A stretch of DNA of 64,000 bases, taken from Sinisalibacter aestuarii (lineage in GTDB: Bacteria > Pseudomonadota > Alphaproteobacteria > Rhodobacterales > Rhodobacteraceae). The notes under the pieces were generated by a model. It made no database searches, was not told the DNA's origin, and saw only the letters and a program-made list of their open reading frames with translations. The position numbers and the translations under genes are program-made. Shown one piece after another: positions 34,435 to 44,087 of this stretch (position 1 is its first letter; each line of letters opens with the position of its first letter). The DNA lies in NCBI RefSeq assembly GCF_027923545.1, contig NZ_BROH01000004.1, positions 124,001 to 188,000 on the forward strand. The letters run 5' to 3'.

Positions 34435-37317
34435 ATGGCAGAGCTGAAATTCATCGAAGTACGCGGCGCGCGCGAGCATAACCTCAAGGGGATCGACGTC
34501 GATATCCCGCGCGACGAGCTGGTGGTGATCACCGGGCTGTCGGGCTCGGGCAAATCCTCGCTCGCCTTCGATACGATCTATGCCGAGGGCCAGCGGCGCT
34601 ATGTCGAAAGCCTGTCGGCCTATGCCCGCCAGTTCCTCGACATGATGCAGAAACCGGATGTCGACCATATTTCCGGCCTCAGCCCGGCGATTTCCATCGA
34701 ACAGAAGACCACGAGCAAGAACCCGCGCTCCACGGTCGGCACCGTCACCGAGATTTACGACTATCTGCGGCTCCTGTTCGCCCGCGCCGGCACGCCCTAC
34801 AGCCCCGCCACCGGCCTGCCGATCGAGGCGCAGCAGGTGCAGGATATGGTCGACCGGGTGATGGGCATGGAGGAGGGCACGCGCGCCTATCTGCTCGCCC
34901 CCATCGTGCGCGACCGCAAGGGCGAATACCGCAAGGAGTTTGCCGAGCTGCGCAAGCAGGGCTACCAGCGGGTGAAGGTCGATGGCGGCTTTTACGAGCT
35001 GGAAGACCCGCCGGTGCTGGAGAAGAACTTCCGCCACAATATCGACGTGGTAGTCGACCGGATCGTGGTGCGCGAGGGGCTGGAAACGCGGCTGGCCGAT
35101 TCGTTCCGCACCGCGCTGAACCTCGCCGATGGCATCGCTATTCTGGAAACCGCACCGAAAGAGGGTGAGCCCGAGCGCATCACCTTCTCGGAAAACTTCG
35201 CCTGTCCGGTGAGCGGCTTCACCATCCCCGAGATCGAACCGCGCCTGTTCTCGTTCAACGCCCCGTTCGGCGCCTGCCCGGTCTGCGACGGGCTGGGGAT
35301 GGAGCTGTTCTTCGACGAACGTCTTGTCGTGCCCGACACCTCGCTCAAGGTCTATGACGGCGCGCTCGCGCCCTGGCGCAAGGGCAAGTCGCCTTATTTC
35401 CTCCAGACCATCGAGGCGATTGCGAAGCACTACGAGTTCGACCGCAACACGCCGTGGAAAGACCTGCCCGAAGAGGTGCAACAGGTCTTCCTCTACGGCT
35501 CCGGCAAGGACGAGATCAAATTCCGCTTCGACGAAGGCGGGCGGGTCTACGAGGTGACGCGCCCGTTCGAGGGGGTGATCCCCAATATGGAGCGGCGCTA
35601 CCGCGAGACGGATTCGAATTGGATCCGCGAGGAATTCGAGCGCTATCAGAACAACCGCCCCTGCGGCGCCTGCCACGGCTACCGGCTGCGCGACGAGGCT
35701 CTGGCGGTGAAGATTGGTCCTGCCGGAGGCGGGCAAGACAAACTCCTGCATGTGGGGCAGGTGGTGCAGATGTCGATCCGCGAGGCGCTCGACTGGATCG
35801 ATTCTGTTCCCGAGCAGCTCACCGCGCAGAAGAACGAGATCGCCCGCGCGATCCTGAAGGAAATCCGCGAGCGGCTTGGGTTCCTGAATAACGTGGGGCT
35901 GGAATATCTCACCCTCAGCCGCAACGCGGGCTCGCTGTCGGGCGGCGAGGCGCAGCGCATCCGGCTGGCGAGCCAGATCGGCTCGGGCCTGACCGGCGTG
36001 CTCTACGTGCTCGACGAGCCCTCCATCGGGCTGCATCAGCGCGATAATGGCCGGCTGCTCGACACGCTCAAGCACCTGCGCGATCAGGGCAATACCGTGA
36101 TCGTGGTGGAGCATGACGAAGAGGCGATCCGCGAGGCGGATTACGTCTTCGATATCGGCCCCGGTGCGGGGGTGCATGGCGGCCAGGTGGTGGCGCAGGG
36201 CACGCCCGACGAGGTGGCGAACGATCCGGCCTCGCTCACCGGCCAGTATCTCACCGGCGCGCGCGAGATCGCGGTGCCGCGGCTGCGGCGCGAGGGCAAC
36301 GGCAAGGCGGTGCGGGTGGAAAACGCCACCGGCAACAACCTTCAGGGCGTCTCGGTGGAGTTTCCGCTCGGGCGGTTCGTCTGCGTCACCGGCGTGTCGG
36401 GCGGCGGCAAGTCGACGCTGACCATCGAGACCCTGTTCAAGACCGCCTCGATGCGGCTGATGGGCGCGCGCCAGACGCCGGCGCCCTGCGACGCGGTGAA
36501 GGGGCTCGAACATCTCGACAAGGTGATCGACATCGACCAGCGCCCGATCGGCCGCACCCCGCGCTCGAACCCCGCCACCTATACCGGCGCCTTCACCCCG
36601 ATCCGCGACTGGTTCGCCGGGCTCCCCGAGGCGCAGGCGCGCGGCTACAAGCCGGGGCGGTTCTCGTTCAACGTCAAGGGCGGGCGCTGCGAGGCGTGCC
36701 AGGGCGACGGCGTGATCAAGATCGAGATGCACTTCCTGCCCGATGTCTACGTCACCTGCGAAACCTGCGACGGCCACCGCTACAACCGCGAAACCCTTGA
36801 GATTAAATACAAAGGCAAATCCATCGCCGATGTGCTGGATATGACGGTGGAAGACGCGCAGGAGTTCTTCAAGGCGGTGCCCTCGATCCGCGAGAAGATG
36901 GATGCGCTGATGCGGGTGGGGCTTGGCTATATCAAGGTGGGCCAGCAGGCGACCACGCTGTCGGGCGGTGAGGCGCAGCGGGTGAAGCTCTCAAAGGAGC
37001 TGTCCAAACGCTCGACCGGGCGCACGCTCTACATCCTCGACGAGCCCACCACGGGGCTGCATTTCGAGGATGTGCGCAAGCTGCTGGAAGTGCTGCACGA
37101 GCTGGTCGAGGCCGGCAACACCGTGGTGGTGATCGAGCACAATCTCGACGTGATCAAGACCGCCGACTGGATCATCGACATCGGCCCCGAAGGCGGCGAT
37201 GGCGGCGGCACCATCGTGGCCGAGGGCACGCCGGAAGAGGTGGCCGGCGTGGCCGCAAGCCATACCGGGCGCTACCTCAAGGACATGCTGAAACCGCGCC
37301 GGTCGGCGGCGGAATGA
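34435..37317 (+). CDS. uvrA: Excinuclease ABC subunit A
   Basis: A 960-residue nucleotide-excision repair ATPase that scans DNA for damage with UvrB. The two ABC modules have Walker [10 protein letters not shown] near residue 33 and GVSGGGKST near residue 660, and two ABC signatures LSGGEAQR. The C-terminal zinc module is intact (CEACQGDG ... [10 protein letters not shown]). In the N-terminal module the first pair reads CPVS instead of CxxC, with the second pair CPVC intact. SOS control is indicated by the LexA box upstream. The stop overlaps the ATG of the NUDIX gene. Confidence 0.96.
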   Translation: MAELKFIEVRGAREHNLKGIDVDIPRDELVVITGLSGSGKSSLAFDTIYAEGQRRYVESLSAYARQFLDMMQKPDVDHISGLSPAISIEQKTTSKNPRSTVGTVTEIYDYLRLLFARAGTPYSPATGLPIEAQQVQDMVDRVMGMEEGTRAYLLAPIVRDRKGEYRKEFAELRKQGYQRVKVDGGFYELEDPPVLEKNFRHNIDVVVDRIVVREGLETRLADSFRTALNLADGIAILETAPKEGEPERITFSENFACPVSGFTIPEIEPRLFSFNAPFGACPVCDGLGMELFFDERLVVPDTSLKVYDGALAPWRKGKSPYFLQTIEAIAKHYEFDRNTPWKDLPEEVQQVFLYGSGKDEIKFRFDEGGRVYEVTRPFEGVIPNMERRYRETDSNWIREEFERYQNNRPCGACHGYRLRDEALAVKIGPAGGGQDKLLHVGQVVQMSIREALDWIDSVPEQLTAQKNEIARAILKEIRERLGFLNNVGLEYLTLSRNAGSLSGGEAQRIRLASQIGSGLTGVLYVLDEPSIGLHQRDNGRLLDTLKHLRDQGNTVIVVEHDEEAIREADYVFDIGPGAGVHGGQVVAQGTPDEVANDPASLTGQYLTGAREIAVPRLRREGNGKAVRVENATGNNLQGVSVEFPLGRFVCVTGVSGGGKSTLTIETLFKTASMRLMGARQTPAPCDAVKGLEHLDKVIDIDQRPIGRTPRSNPATYTGAFTPIRDWFAGLPEAQARGYKPGRFSFNVKGGRCEACQGDGVIKIEMHFLPDVYVTCETCDGHRYNRETLEIKYKGKSIADVLDMTVEDAQEFFKAVPSIREKMDALMRVGLGYIKVGQQATTLSGGEAQRVKLSKELSKRSTGRTLYILDEPTTGLHFEDVRKLLEVLHELVEAGNTVVVIEHNLDVIKTADWIIDIGPEGGDGGGTIVAEGTPEEVAGVAASHTGRYLKDMLKPRRSAAE

Positions 37318-37739
37318 GTGCAGGGCGCCCTACGCTCGGTGTGCTCGCCGTGGCCCTGCGCGACGGCGAAGCGCTGCTGGTCCAGCGCGCCAATCCGCCC
37401 GACCGGCACCTGTGGGGCTTTCCCGGCGGCAAGGTCGAGCCGGGCGAGACGGTGGCCGAAGCGGCCTTGCGCGAATTGGCGGAGGAAACCGGGCTGACCG
37501 CCAGCGCGGGGCCGCAGCTCGGCACCAAAGACATCATCCACCGCGACGCCGCCGGCGCGCTCGAATATCACTTCTTCCTCGTTGCCATTCTGTGTGAAGA
37601 CGTGACCGGCATGGCCGAAGCGGCGGACGACGCCGCCGCGCTCGCCTGGGTGCCGGACGACGACATCCACGCCGGACGCCTGCCGCTTTCCGAAGGCGTC
37701 TCCCGCCTGTTGAAAACCGCCCGGGCGGCCTCCGGCTAA
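37314..37739 (+). CDS. NUDIX hydrolase (MutT-like)
   Basis: A 141-residue NUDIX hydrolase beginning [32 protein letters not shown]. The complete NUDIX box (GX5EX7REUXEEXGU) spans the region [20 protein letters not shown] near residues 40-60. It may clean oxidised or other nucleotide pyrophosphates; substrate not readable. Its ATG overlaps the uvrA stop (ATGA), placing it in the SOS-controlled transcript. Confidence 0.9.
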   Translation: MSAGRPTLGVLAVALRDGEALLVQRANPPDRHLWGFPGGKVEPGETVAEAALRELAEETGLTASAGPQLGTKDIIHRDAAGALEYHFFLVAILCEDVTGMAEAADDAAALAWVPDDDIHAGRLPLSEGVSRLLKTARAASG

Positions 37740-37751
37740 GGCTTTCTGCTT

Positions 37752-37779
37752 TTCATCTTGCCAAAAATATCCCGGGGGG
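37752..37779 (-). repeat. Dispersed intergenic repeat, copy 3 (inverted)
   Basis: On the minus strand a C-run, then GGGATATTTTTGGCAAGATG and AAA. It is flanked by the GC-rich hairpin CCGGGGGGC/GCCCCCCGG at 37781-37801. Same family as 16123 and 26592. Confidence 0.65.
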
Positions 37780-37838
37780 TCCGGGGGGCAGCGCCCCCCG
37801 GCCTTGCCTCCGGCGCCGGGCAGGCTCACACTCCGCCC

Positions 37839-38738
37839 ATGAGTTCGAAACCCAAAATCGGCCTTGCCCTTGGCTCCGGCGGCGCGCGCGGCTGGTGCCA
37901 TATCGGCGTGCTGCGCGGCCTCGATACGCTCGGCGTGCGGCCCGATGTGATCGCCGGCACCTCGATGGGGGCGCTGGTGGGGGCGGCCTGGGCGGGTGAC
38001 AGGCTCGACGCGCTGGAAGACTGGGTGCGCGCCCTGACGCCGGCGCGCTTCGTCTCGCTCATGGATGTGCGCCTGCGCTCCGGCGGGCTGGTCGAGGCGC
38101 GCCAGATCGAGGCCATGCTGAAAAGCCTGAATCTCGCGCCCCGGATCGAGGATCTGGCCCATCCCTTCACCGCCATCGCCACCGATATGGCCACGGGCCG
38201 CGAGATCTGGCTCGACGAGGGGCCGACCTTCCGCGCGGTGCGCGCCTCCGCGGGCATTCCCGGCGTGATGAGCCCGGTCGAGCTCGATGGCCGCTGGCTG
38301 CTCGATGGCGGGCTGACCAACCCGGTGCCGGTATCCGCCGCCCGGGCGATGGGGGCCGATGTGGTTATCGCGGTGAATCCCAATGCCAAGCCCTTTGGCC
38401 GGATCTGGCAGCCGCCGGAACCGAAGCACGGCAAGCCCTGGCTCGCCACCGTCCTGCCCGAAGCGCTGCACGACACGCTCGGGATCGACCCGGCGGCCCC
38501 CGCCAAAGCGGTAACGCCCAACTATTTCGACGTGCTCACGGCGGCCATCGACGTGATGACCGACACGATCCGCCGCGCCCGGCTGGCCGGCGAGCCGCCG
38601 CATGTTCAGCTTGACGCGGCCTTCACCGATCTCACCGTGCTGGAGCTCTATCGCGGCGCCGAGGCCATCGCCGAGGGCGAGCGCATGGTCGCCGCCCAGG
38701 CGGAGCATATCCGCGAGGTCTGCCTGAGCGATTGGTGA
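37839..38738 (+). CDS. Patatin-like phospholipase (RssA-type)
   Basis: A 299-residue patatin-fold lipid hydrolase. The Gly-rich oxyanion loop LGSGGARGWCHIGVL, the nucleophile motif GTSMG with Ser near residue 46, and the catalytic Asp in DGGLTNPVPV form the Ser-Asp dyad. It is of the short bacterial RssA type without membrane anchor. ATG 37839 puts the Gly-rich loop at the N-terminus; the TTG frame upstream from 37758 runs through the dispersed repeat and is rejected. Confidence 0.88.
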   Translation: MSSKPKIGLALGSGGARGWCHIGVLRGLDTLGVRPDVIAGTSMGALVGAAWAGDRLDALEDWVRALTPARFVSLMDVRLRSGGLVEARQIEAMLKSLNLAPRIEDLAHPFTAIATDMATGREIWLDEGPTFRAVRASAGIPGVMSPVELDGRWLLDGGLTNPVPVSAARAMGADVVIAVNPNAKPFGRIWQPPEPKHGKPWLATVLPEALHDTLGIDPAAPAKAVTPNYFDVLTAAIDVMTDTIRRARLAGEPPHVQLDAAFTDLTVLELYRGAEAIAEGERMVAAQAEHIREVCLSDW

Positions 38739-38773
38739 TGGACCCGGCCGCCGCGCCGCGCCATACCAAGCGC

Positions 38774-39658
38774 ATGAGTGAAGAGGTTTATCTCCACGCC
38801 GGAAGCCCGCGCACCGGCACGTCGAGCTTCCAGCTGTTTCTGGAAGTGAATGCCGAAGCGATCCGCGCGCAGGGGGTCGATCTGAACTATCCCGGCCGCG
38901 ATGCGGCGAAACAGGGCACGCTGGCGCTGCGCTTTCCCGCCCCGCGCCATGATGCCGGGGCGATCGAACAACGGTTGATACGCGCCCGCCGCAACCTGGG
39001 GCGGGTGCTGCGCCCCGACCGCCCGGTGATCCTGTCGGAAGAGAATATCTGCGGGCGGATGCTGGATTTTCACAAAGGGCTGTTCTTTCCCACCGCGCCG
39101 CTGCGGGCGGGCTTTCTCGCCCGCGCCCTCGCGCCGCGTTCGGTGGCGCGGATCACGCTGGTGCTACGGCCCTATTCCGAGATTTTCGTCTCCGGCTACC
39201 GCAAGCGCGCCGAGGATAACCTGCAAGCCCCGTTCGAGGAACATGCCGGCAAGATGGCCCAGTTCAAAGGCGGCTGGGTCGAGGTCATTTCGGCGATGCG
39301 CGAGGGGCTGAAGCCCGCCGAGATCGTGCTGCTCGACTATCGCCGCCGTCCGCAGGCGGAGCTGGCCGGCGTGGTCTGCCCGCTTCTCGATACCTCAGCG
39401 CTGGTCGAGCCGGGGCGCGAGGCGAATGTGTCGCTGAACGATGCGGGGCTGTTCGCCATGCAGGCCCGGCTGCGGGCGGGCGAGACATATACGCCCGACC
39501 TGCTCGAAGAGGTGCGCCTGGCCCATGCTGCCGAGACGGCGGATGCCCCCTTTGCCGCCTTTACCGCCGATGCGAAAGCACGGCTCGACGCGCGCTATGC
39601 CGCCGATCTCGACAGGCTGGCGGCGATGGCGGGGGTGCGCTATCGGCGGGGCGAGTAG
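38774..39658 (+). CDS. Sulfotransferase-like protein
   Basis: A 294-residue protein with a P-loop-like sulfate-donor (PAPS) motif at the very start: VYLHAGSPRTGTSSFQLFLE. A second motif of the 3'-phosphate-binding type may be RITLVLRPYSEIFVSGYRKRA. This matches the large family of bacterial sulfotransferase-like proteins of unknown acceptor. Start choice: 38774 puts the motif at residue 5-18 as in relatives; an ATG at 38738 overlaps the patatin stop and would add 12 residues. Convergent with the iron-binding protein gene. Confidence 0.65.
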   Translation: MSEEVYLHAGSPRTGTSSFQLFLEVNAEAIRAQGVDLNYPGRDAAKQGTLALRFPAPRHDAGAIEQRLIRARRNLGRVLRPDRPVILSEENICGRMLDFHKGLFFPTAPLRAGFLARALAPRSVARITLVLRPYSEIFVSGYRKRAEDNLQAPFEEHAGKMAQFKGGWVEVISAMREGLKPAEIVLLDYRRRPQAELAGVVCPLLDTSALVEPGREANVSLNDAGLFAMQARLRAGETYTPDLLEEVRLAHAAETADAPFAAFTADAKARLDARYAADLDRLAAMAGVRYRRGE

Positions 39659-39681
39659 CCGCCCCGCCAAAATGTTCGGCC

Positions 39682-40686
39682 TCAGCCGTCGAAATCCACT
39701 TCCTGCACCAGCTTCAGCGCCGTGCCGCGCAGGCCCGCCAGGTCCATCAGGTCGGTATTGTCGGGGGTGAAGCTGCCCCAGCTCGCCACCAGATCCGAGG
39801 GGGCGGCGGTGGGCGAGACCGGGTATTCGTGGTTCGCCGCCGCATAGATCGCCTGCGCTTCGGGCGAGGTGAGGAATTCCATGAATTTCAGCGCATCCTC
39901 GGGGTGCTTGGCATGGGCGGTCATCGCCACGCCGGAAATGTTCACATGGGTGCCGCCATCTTCGAAGGCGGGAAACTCGATGCGCACCGCCTCGGCCCAT
40001 TGGCGCTGCTCGTCGTCTTCCAGCATCTCGCCCATGTAATAGGTATTGCCGAGCGAGATATCGCATTCCCCGGCCCAGATGGATTTGACCTGCGCCCGGT
40101 CGTTGCCCTGCGGCTTCATCGCCAGGTTGGCCTTGAGGCCGGTCAGCCATTCCTTTGTGTAGTCCTCGCCGTGATGGGCGATCATCGCGGCGGTGAGGGC
40201 TGTGTTATAGGCATGGGTGCCCGAGCGGGTGCAGATGCGGCCCGCCCATTTCGGGTCCACCAGATCTTCGTAGCTGGTGATCTCGCCGGGTCTGACGCGG
40301 TCGCGCGAGGCGTAGACGATGCGGGCGCGCGAGGTGAGGCCGAACCACTGGTTGTCCGGGTCGCGAAAGCCCTCGGGCACGTTGGCGGTGAGCACGTCGC
40401 TTTCGACCGGCTGGGTCACCCCGGCCTCCACCGCTTCGGCGAGGTGCTGCACATCGGCGGTGAGGATCACATCGGCCGGGGTGCGGGTGCCCTCGGCCAG
40501 CAGGCGCTCGGTGAGGCCCTGGTTGAGAAAGGCGATATTGACCTCGATGCCGGTCTCGGCGGTGAAGGCATCGACCAGCGGCTGGATCAGCTCGGGCTGG
40601 CGGTAGGAATAGATATTCACCTCGGCCAGCGCGGGCAGGGCGGTGGCGAGGGTGAGGGCGGCGGCGAGGCCGAGCTTGGTCTCCAT
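39682..40686 (-). CDS. Iron(III) ABC transporter substrate-binding protein (FutA/FbpA type)
   Basis: A 334-residue periplasmic binding protein with signal peptide (LGLAAALTLATALPALAEVN). VNIYSYRQPELIQPLVDAFTAETGI and ATGVTQPV-like and YEDLVDPKWAGRICTRSG segments, with a conserved Tyr pair near SLGNTYYMGEML, match the ferric-iron binding FbpA/FutA class. No permease or ATPase gene is adjacent, so the transporter must be completed elsewhere. Upstream lie an Irr-box-like site and a separate dyad, consistent with iron control. Confidence 0.9.
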   Translation of the reverse strand: METKLGLAAALTLATALPALAEVNIYSYRQPELIQPLVDAFTAETGIEVNIAFLNQGLTERLLAEGTRTPADVILTADVQHLAEAVEAGVTQPVESDVLTANVPEGFRDPDNQWFGLTSRARIVYASRDRVRPGEITSYEDLVDPKWAGRICTRSGTHAYNTALTAAMIAHHGEDYTKEWLTGLKANLAMKPQGNDRAQVKSIWAGECDISLGNTYYMGEMLEDDEQRQWAEAVRIEFPAFEDGGTHVNISGVAMTAHAKHPEDALKFMEFLTSPEAQAIYAAANHEYPVSPTAAPSDLVASWGSFTPDNTDLMDLAGLRGTALKLVQEVDFDG

Positions 40687-40741
40687 CGGGGCGTTCCTTC
40701 TGATGTGATCCTGTTGCGCCGGTTAAATCCGACTGTTTCTC

Positions 40742-40757
40742 TCAGGTCAATACCTGA
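40742..40757. promoter_or_regulatory. Inverted repeat upstream of the iron-binding protein gene
   Basis: Perfect 6-bp arms TCAGGT and ACCTGA around CAAT, 55 bases before the start of the minus-strand gene. Its position near the expected promoter suggests an operator; the regulator is unknown. Confidence 0.45.
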
Positions 40758-40765
40758 CTAAAACA

Positions 40766-40780
40766 TTAGGATTATTCTAA
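40766..40780. promoter_or_regulatory. Irr-box (ICE)-like site upstream of the iron-binding protein gene
   Basis: TTAGGA-TTA-TTCTAA matches the alphaproteobacterial iron control element TTAGAA-N3-TTCTAA with one mismatch. It overlaps the last codons of mazG and lies about 80 bases before the iron-binding protein start. Confidence 0.5.
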
Positions 40781-41601
40781 GCGCGCTTCTCGGCGGCCTT
40801 CACCGCATCCCAGAGCGCATCCATCTCGGCGAGGTCGCTGTCTTCCGGCCGTTTGCCCATCGCCGCAAGACGGGCCTCTATCCCCTCGAAACGGCGGATG
40901 AATTTCGCATTCGCCTGCCGCAGTGCCGCCTCGGGCTCGACGCCGAGATGCCGCGCCAGATTGGCGAGGACGAAGAGCAGATCGCCCACTTCCTCGGTCA
41001 CCGCCTCGTGACTGGCCGTCGCACGGGCCTCGGCCACCTCGCGGGCCTCCTCGGCCACCTTGGCGAGCACCGGCCCGATATCGGGCCAGTCGAAGCCGAC
41101 GCGGGCGGCGCGCTTTTGCAGCTTGTAGGCGCGCAGCAGGGCGGGCAGGCCAACGGCGACCCCGTCAAGCACGCCATGCTGTGCCTTGTCCGCCCGCTCG
41201 GCGGCCTTGATCGCCTCCCAGTTCTCGCTCTGGTCGTTGGCGGTTTCCACGCCCGATTGATTGCCGAACACATGCGGATGGCGCGCGACCATCTTGTCGG
41301 CCATCTGCCGGGCCACGTCATGAAAGGTGAACAGCCCCGCTTCCTCGGCCATGCGGGCATGAAAGACCGACTGGAACAACAGATCGCCCAGCTCGCCCCT
41401 CAACTCATCCCACGCCTCGCGCTCGATCGCATCGGCCACCTCATAGGCTTCCTCGATCGTGTAGGGGGCGATCGTGGCGAAGCTCTGGTCCACATCCCAG
41501 GGGCAGCCGGTTTGCGGATCGCGCAGCCGGGCCATGATTTCCACCAGCCGCGCGATGCCGCCTTCGGGGTCGTGAACGATCTCGTCGGAAGTTTTCGCCA
41601 T
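40777..41601 (-). CDS. mazG: Nucleoside triphosphate pyrophosphohydrolase MazG
   Basis: A 274-residue tandem-domain MazG, which hydrolyses NTPs to NMP and pyrophosphate and limits mutagenic nucleotides and ppGpp-related stress. The first domain contains PQTGCPWDVDQSFATIAPYTIEEAYEV and DELRGELGDLLFQSVFHARMAEE (the EExxE and ExxD metal sites), and the second repeats the pattern (EEVGDLLFVLANLARHLG). ATG 41601 precedes AKTSDEIVHDPEGG. The stop codon overlaps the Irr-like site. Confidence 0.94.
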   Translation of the reverse strand: MAKTSDEIVHDPEGGIARLVEIMARLRDPQTGCPWDVDQSFATIAPYTIEEAYEVADAIEREAWDELRGELGDLLFQSVFHARMAEEAGLFTFHDVARQMADKMVARHPHVFGNQSGVETANDQSENWEAIKAAERADKAQHGVLDGVAVGLPALLRAYKLQKRAARVGFDWPDIGPVLAKVAEEAREVAEARATASHEAVTEEVGDLLFVLANLARHLGVEPEAALRQANAKFIRRFEGIEARLAAMGKRPEDSDLAEMDALWDAVKAAEKRA

Positions 41602-41666
41602 TGCGCGCGGCCTCAATTCAGGGAAGTCTCGCGCTCAATAGCATTCCCCGTGGAGGGCCGAAACCC

Positions 41667-42827
41667 ATGCCCATCGTCAACCGGATCGGCGAATTTGCCG
41701 ACGAGATGAAAACCTGGCGCCGCTGGCTGCACGCGCATCCCGAGCTGAAGCTCGATTGCCACGAGACTGCCGGTTTCGTGGTCGACAAGCTGCGCGGTTT
41801 CGGGGTGGACGAGATTCACGAGGGGCTGGCGACCTCGGGCGTCGTGGCGATCATCGAGGGGCAGGGCGAGGGGCCGACAATCGGGCTGCGCGCCGATATG
41901 GACGCGCTGCCGATGGACGAGATGACCGGACTGGAGCACGCCTCGACGGTGCCGGGGCGGATGCATGCCTGCGGCCATGACGGCCATACCACCATGCTCC
42001 TAGGTGCCGCGCGCTACCTGGCCGAGACGCGCCGGTTCAAGGGCCGCGTCGCGCTCATCTTCCAGCCCGCCGAGGAAGATATCGGCGGCGGGCGGATCAT
42101 GGTGGAAGAGGGGATGATGGAGCGCTTCGGGATCGACGAGGTCTATGCGCTGCATAACGAGCCGGGCCAGCCGCTGGGCAGTTTTTCCACCACGCCGGGG
42201 CCGATCATGGCGGCTGTCGATACGTTCCGCATCCACATTCAGGGCAAGGGCGGCCACGGCGCCTATCCGCATGAAACGGTGGACCCGATCCCGCCCGCGC
42301 TCGCCATCGCCCAGGCCTGCCAGACCATCGTCAGCCGCAACGCGCATCCGCGCGACGATCTGGTGGTTTCGGTGACCATGGTGCAATCGGGCAGCGCCGA
42401 TAACGTGATCCCCGACAAAGCCTTCGTCGGCGGCACGGTGCGCACCTTCGACCCGGATCTGCGCGACATGGTCGAGCGGCGGATGGGCGAGATCGTGGCG
42501 GGCACCGCGGCGGCCTTCGGGGTGGAGGCGGTACTGGACTATGAGCGCGGCTATCCGCCGACGGTGAACCACGCGGCGAATGTGGACAAGGCCGCCGCGG
42601 TGGCCCGCGAGGTGGCGGGGGACCATGCCGTCGAGGTGGACCGTGCCCGCGAGATGGGGGCGGAGGATTTTTCCTACATGCTCGAAGCGCGGCCCGGCGC
42701 CTTCCTGTTTCTCGGGCAGGGCGAGGGGCCGTCGGTGCACCATCCGAAATACGATTTCAACGACGAGATCGCCCCGGTCGGCGCGAGCTTCTTCGCCCGT
42801 CTCGTCGAAACCCTGAACCCGGCATAG
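41667..42827 (+). CDS. M20-family amidohydrolase (hippurate hydrolase-like)
   Basis: A 386-residue metallohydrolase. WRRWLHAHPELKLDCHET opens the catalytic domain; metal-binding positions appear in GLRADMDALPMDE, ACGHDGHTTMLLGAAR and QPAEEDIGGGRIMVEEGMM, and a dimerisation domain is inserted at about 185-295. The family removes N-acyl groups from amino acids; the substrate here is unknown. It precedes speB by 60 bases containing a pair of palindromes, so the two may be expressed together. GGAGGG ribosome site. Confidence 0.9.
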   Translation: MPIVNRIGEFADEMKTWRRWLHAHPELKLDCHETAGFVVDKLRGFGVDEIHEGLATSGVVAIIEGQGEGPTIGLRADMDALPMDEMTGLEHASTVPGRMHACGHDGHTTMLLGAARYLAETRRFKGRVALIFQPAEEDIGGGRIMVEEGMMERFGIDEVYALHNEPGQPLGSFSTTPGPIMAAVDTFRIHIQGKGGHGAYPHETVDPIPPALAIAQACQTIVSRNAHPRDDLVVSVTMVQSGSADNVIPDKAFVGGTVRTFDPDLRDMVERRMGEIVAGTAAAFGVEAVLDYERGYPPTVNHAANVDKAAAVAREVAGDHAVEVDRAREMGAEDFSYMLEARPGAFLFLGQGEGPSVHHPKYDFNDEIAPVGASFFARLVETLNPA

Positions 42828-42871
42828 ACGGCGCTTCGAACCGCCGTGCCATGCGGTTTCGAAACAGCATG
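42828..42871 (+). terminator. Paired palindromes between the amidohydrolase and speB
   Basis: Starting at the first base after the stop: ACGGCG-c-TTCGAA-c-CGCCGT (42828-42847, one mismatched pair) and CATGCgGTTTC / GAAACaGCATG (42850-42871, one mismatched pair). Both centre on TTCGAA. No T-run; possibly a transcript-end or mRNA-stabilising element rather than a full terminator. Confidence 0.5.
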
Positions 42872-42887
42872 AGGCAAGGAGACGACC

Positions 42888-43850
42888 ATGGCTCTGGAAG
42901 ACGCGAAAAAGCAGGTCGACACCGCGATCACCCGCGATGGCATGAAGGGGCCGAGCTTTGAAAACACCTTTTCCGGCCTGCCCACCTTCCTGCGGCGGAC
43001 CTTCACCAAAGATCTGAGCGGGGCCGATATCTGCGTCACAGGCGCGCCCTTCGATCAGGCGGTGACCAACCGGCCCGGCGCGCGGCTCGGCCCCCGCGCG
43101 ATCCGCGAAGCCTCGGCGCTGCAAAGCCCCGATGCGCCCTATGGCTGGGGCTATGACGTGATGAGTGACTTCGCCATCGCCGATTACGGCGATCTGGCCT
43201 TCGACTATGCCGCGCCCGCCGATTTTCCCGCCGCGCTGGAGGCGCATATCGCGGGCATTCTCGCGCAGGATTGCGCGGTGGTGACGCTGGGCGGCGACCA
43301 TTCGACCACGCTGCCGAACCTGCGCGCCCATGTGGCGAAGCACGGGCCACTCGCACTGATCCAGTTCGACGCCCATACCGATAGCTGGCCCGACGACGAT
43401 CCGGCCCGCGTCGATCACGGCACCTTCGTCTACAAGGCGGTGAAGGAAGGGCTGATCCTGCCCGAAAAGTCGATCCAGATCGGCATCCGCACCACCAATG
43501 ACGATCCGATGGGGATCGCCATCGTCGACGCGCCGGAGGTGCACCGGACCGGCCCGGAACGGGTGGCCGACCGGATCAGAGAGGTGGTGGGCGATACGCC
43601 TGCCTATCTCACCTTCGATATCGACGGGCTTGATCCGGCCTTCGCACCGGGCACCGGCACGCCGGTCTGGGGCGGGCTTTCGTCGGCGCAGGCCTCGGCC
43701 ATTTTGCGCGGCATCGCGGGGGTGACGCTGGTGGGCGGCGATGTGGTGGAGGTTTCGCCCCCCTTCGATCATGCCGGGATCACCGCCATGGCGGCGGCGC
43801 ATGTGGCGGTGGATATCCTGAGCCTCTGGGGCTGGACGCGGCGGCGGTGA
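42888..43850 (+). CDS. speB: Agmatinase / ureohydrolase family
   Basis: A 320-residue ureohydrolase with the three manganese-binding motifs: VVTLGGDHSTT, LIQFDAHTDSW and TFDIDGLDPAFAPGTGTP. It would convert agmatine to putrescine and urea; guanidinobutyrase or another guanidino hydrolase are alternatives. The ribosome site is AAGGAG. No arginine decarboxylase is nearby. Confidence 0.9.
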   Translation: MALEDAKKQVDTAITRDGMKGPSFENTFSGLPTFLRRTFTKDLSGADICVTGAPFDQAVTNRPGARLGPRAIREASALQSPDAPYGWGYDVMSDFAIADYGDLAFDYAAPADFPAALEAHIAGILAQDCAVVTLGGDHSTTLPNLRAHVAKHGPLALIQFDAHTDSWPDDDPARVDHGTFVYKAVKEGLILPEKSIQIGIRTTNDDPMGIAIVDAPEVHRTGPERVADRIREVVGDTPAYLTFDIDGLDPAFAPGTGTPVWGGLSSAQASAILRGIAGVTLVGGDVVEVSPPFDHAGITAMAAAHVAVDILSLWGWTRRR

Positions 43851-43949
43851 GGCATCGCGGCCGCGCAAGTATTCGTTAACCTTGTGTGACTCGGGCGCGG
43901 CGCGGAAAAAATTGTTTTGAAACAACAGGGTGACGGCGTTCTCACAGTG

Positions 43950-43990
43950 CCCCCGATCTTCAGAAATCCGGATTTCTGGAGATCGCGGGG
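43950..43990. repeat. 41-bp near-perfect palindrome, AAATCCGGATTT family
   Basis: Twenty base pairs around a CC|GG centre at 43969/43970, with one G-T wobble and one bulged C. Core CAGAAATCCGGATTTCTGG. A degenerate relative (TTATCCGGATTTGCGGAGA) follows at about 44021-44039, and related copies lie at 20185 (half) and 55783. It sits in the convergent gap between speB and ybdK. Confidence 0.85.
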
Positions 43991-44087
43991 CCACCCGGTC
44001 GTGCCGTTTCCATCTCCACTTATCCGGATTTGCGGAGACTGATCCGTCCGGCGCCGGAGCCCCAGGCATCGCCGCGCCGCAGCGGAC

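Noticed and set aside
34408-36777. 789-codon open frame antisense to uvrA
   Set aside because: Shadow of uvrA with Arg/His/Asp-rich composition and no recognisable domain.
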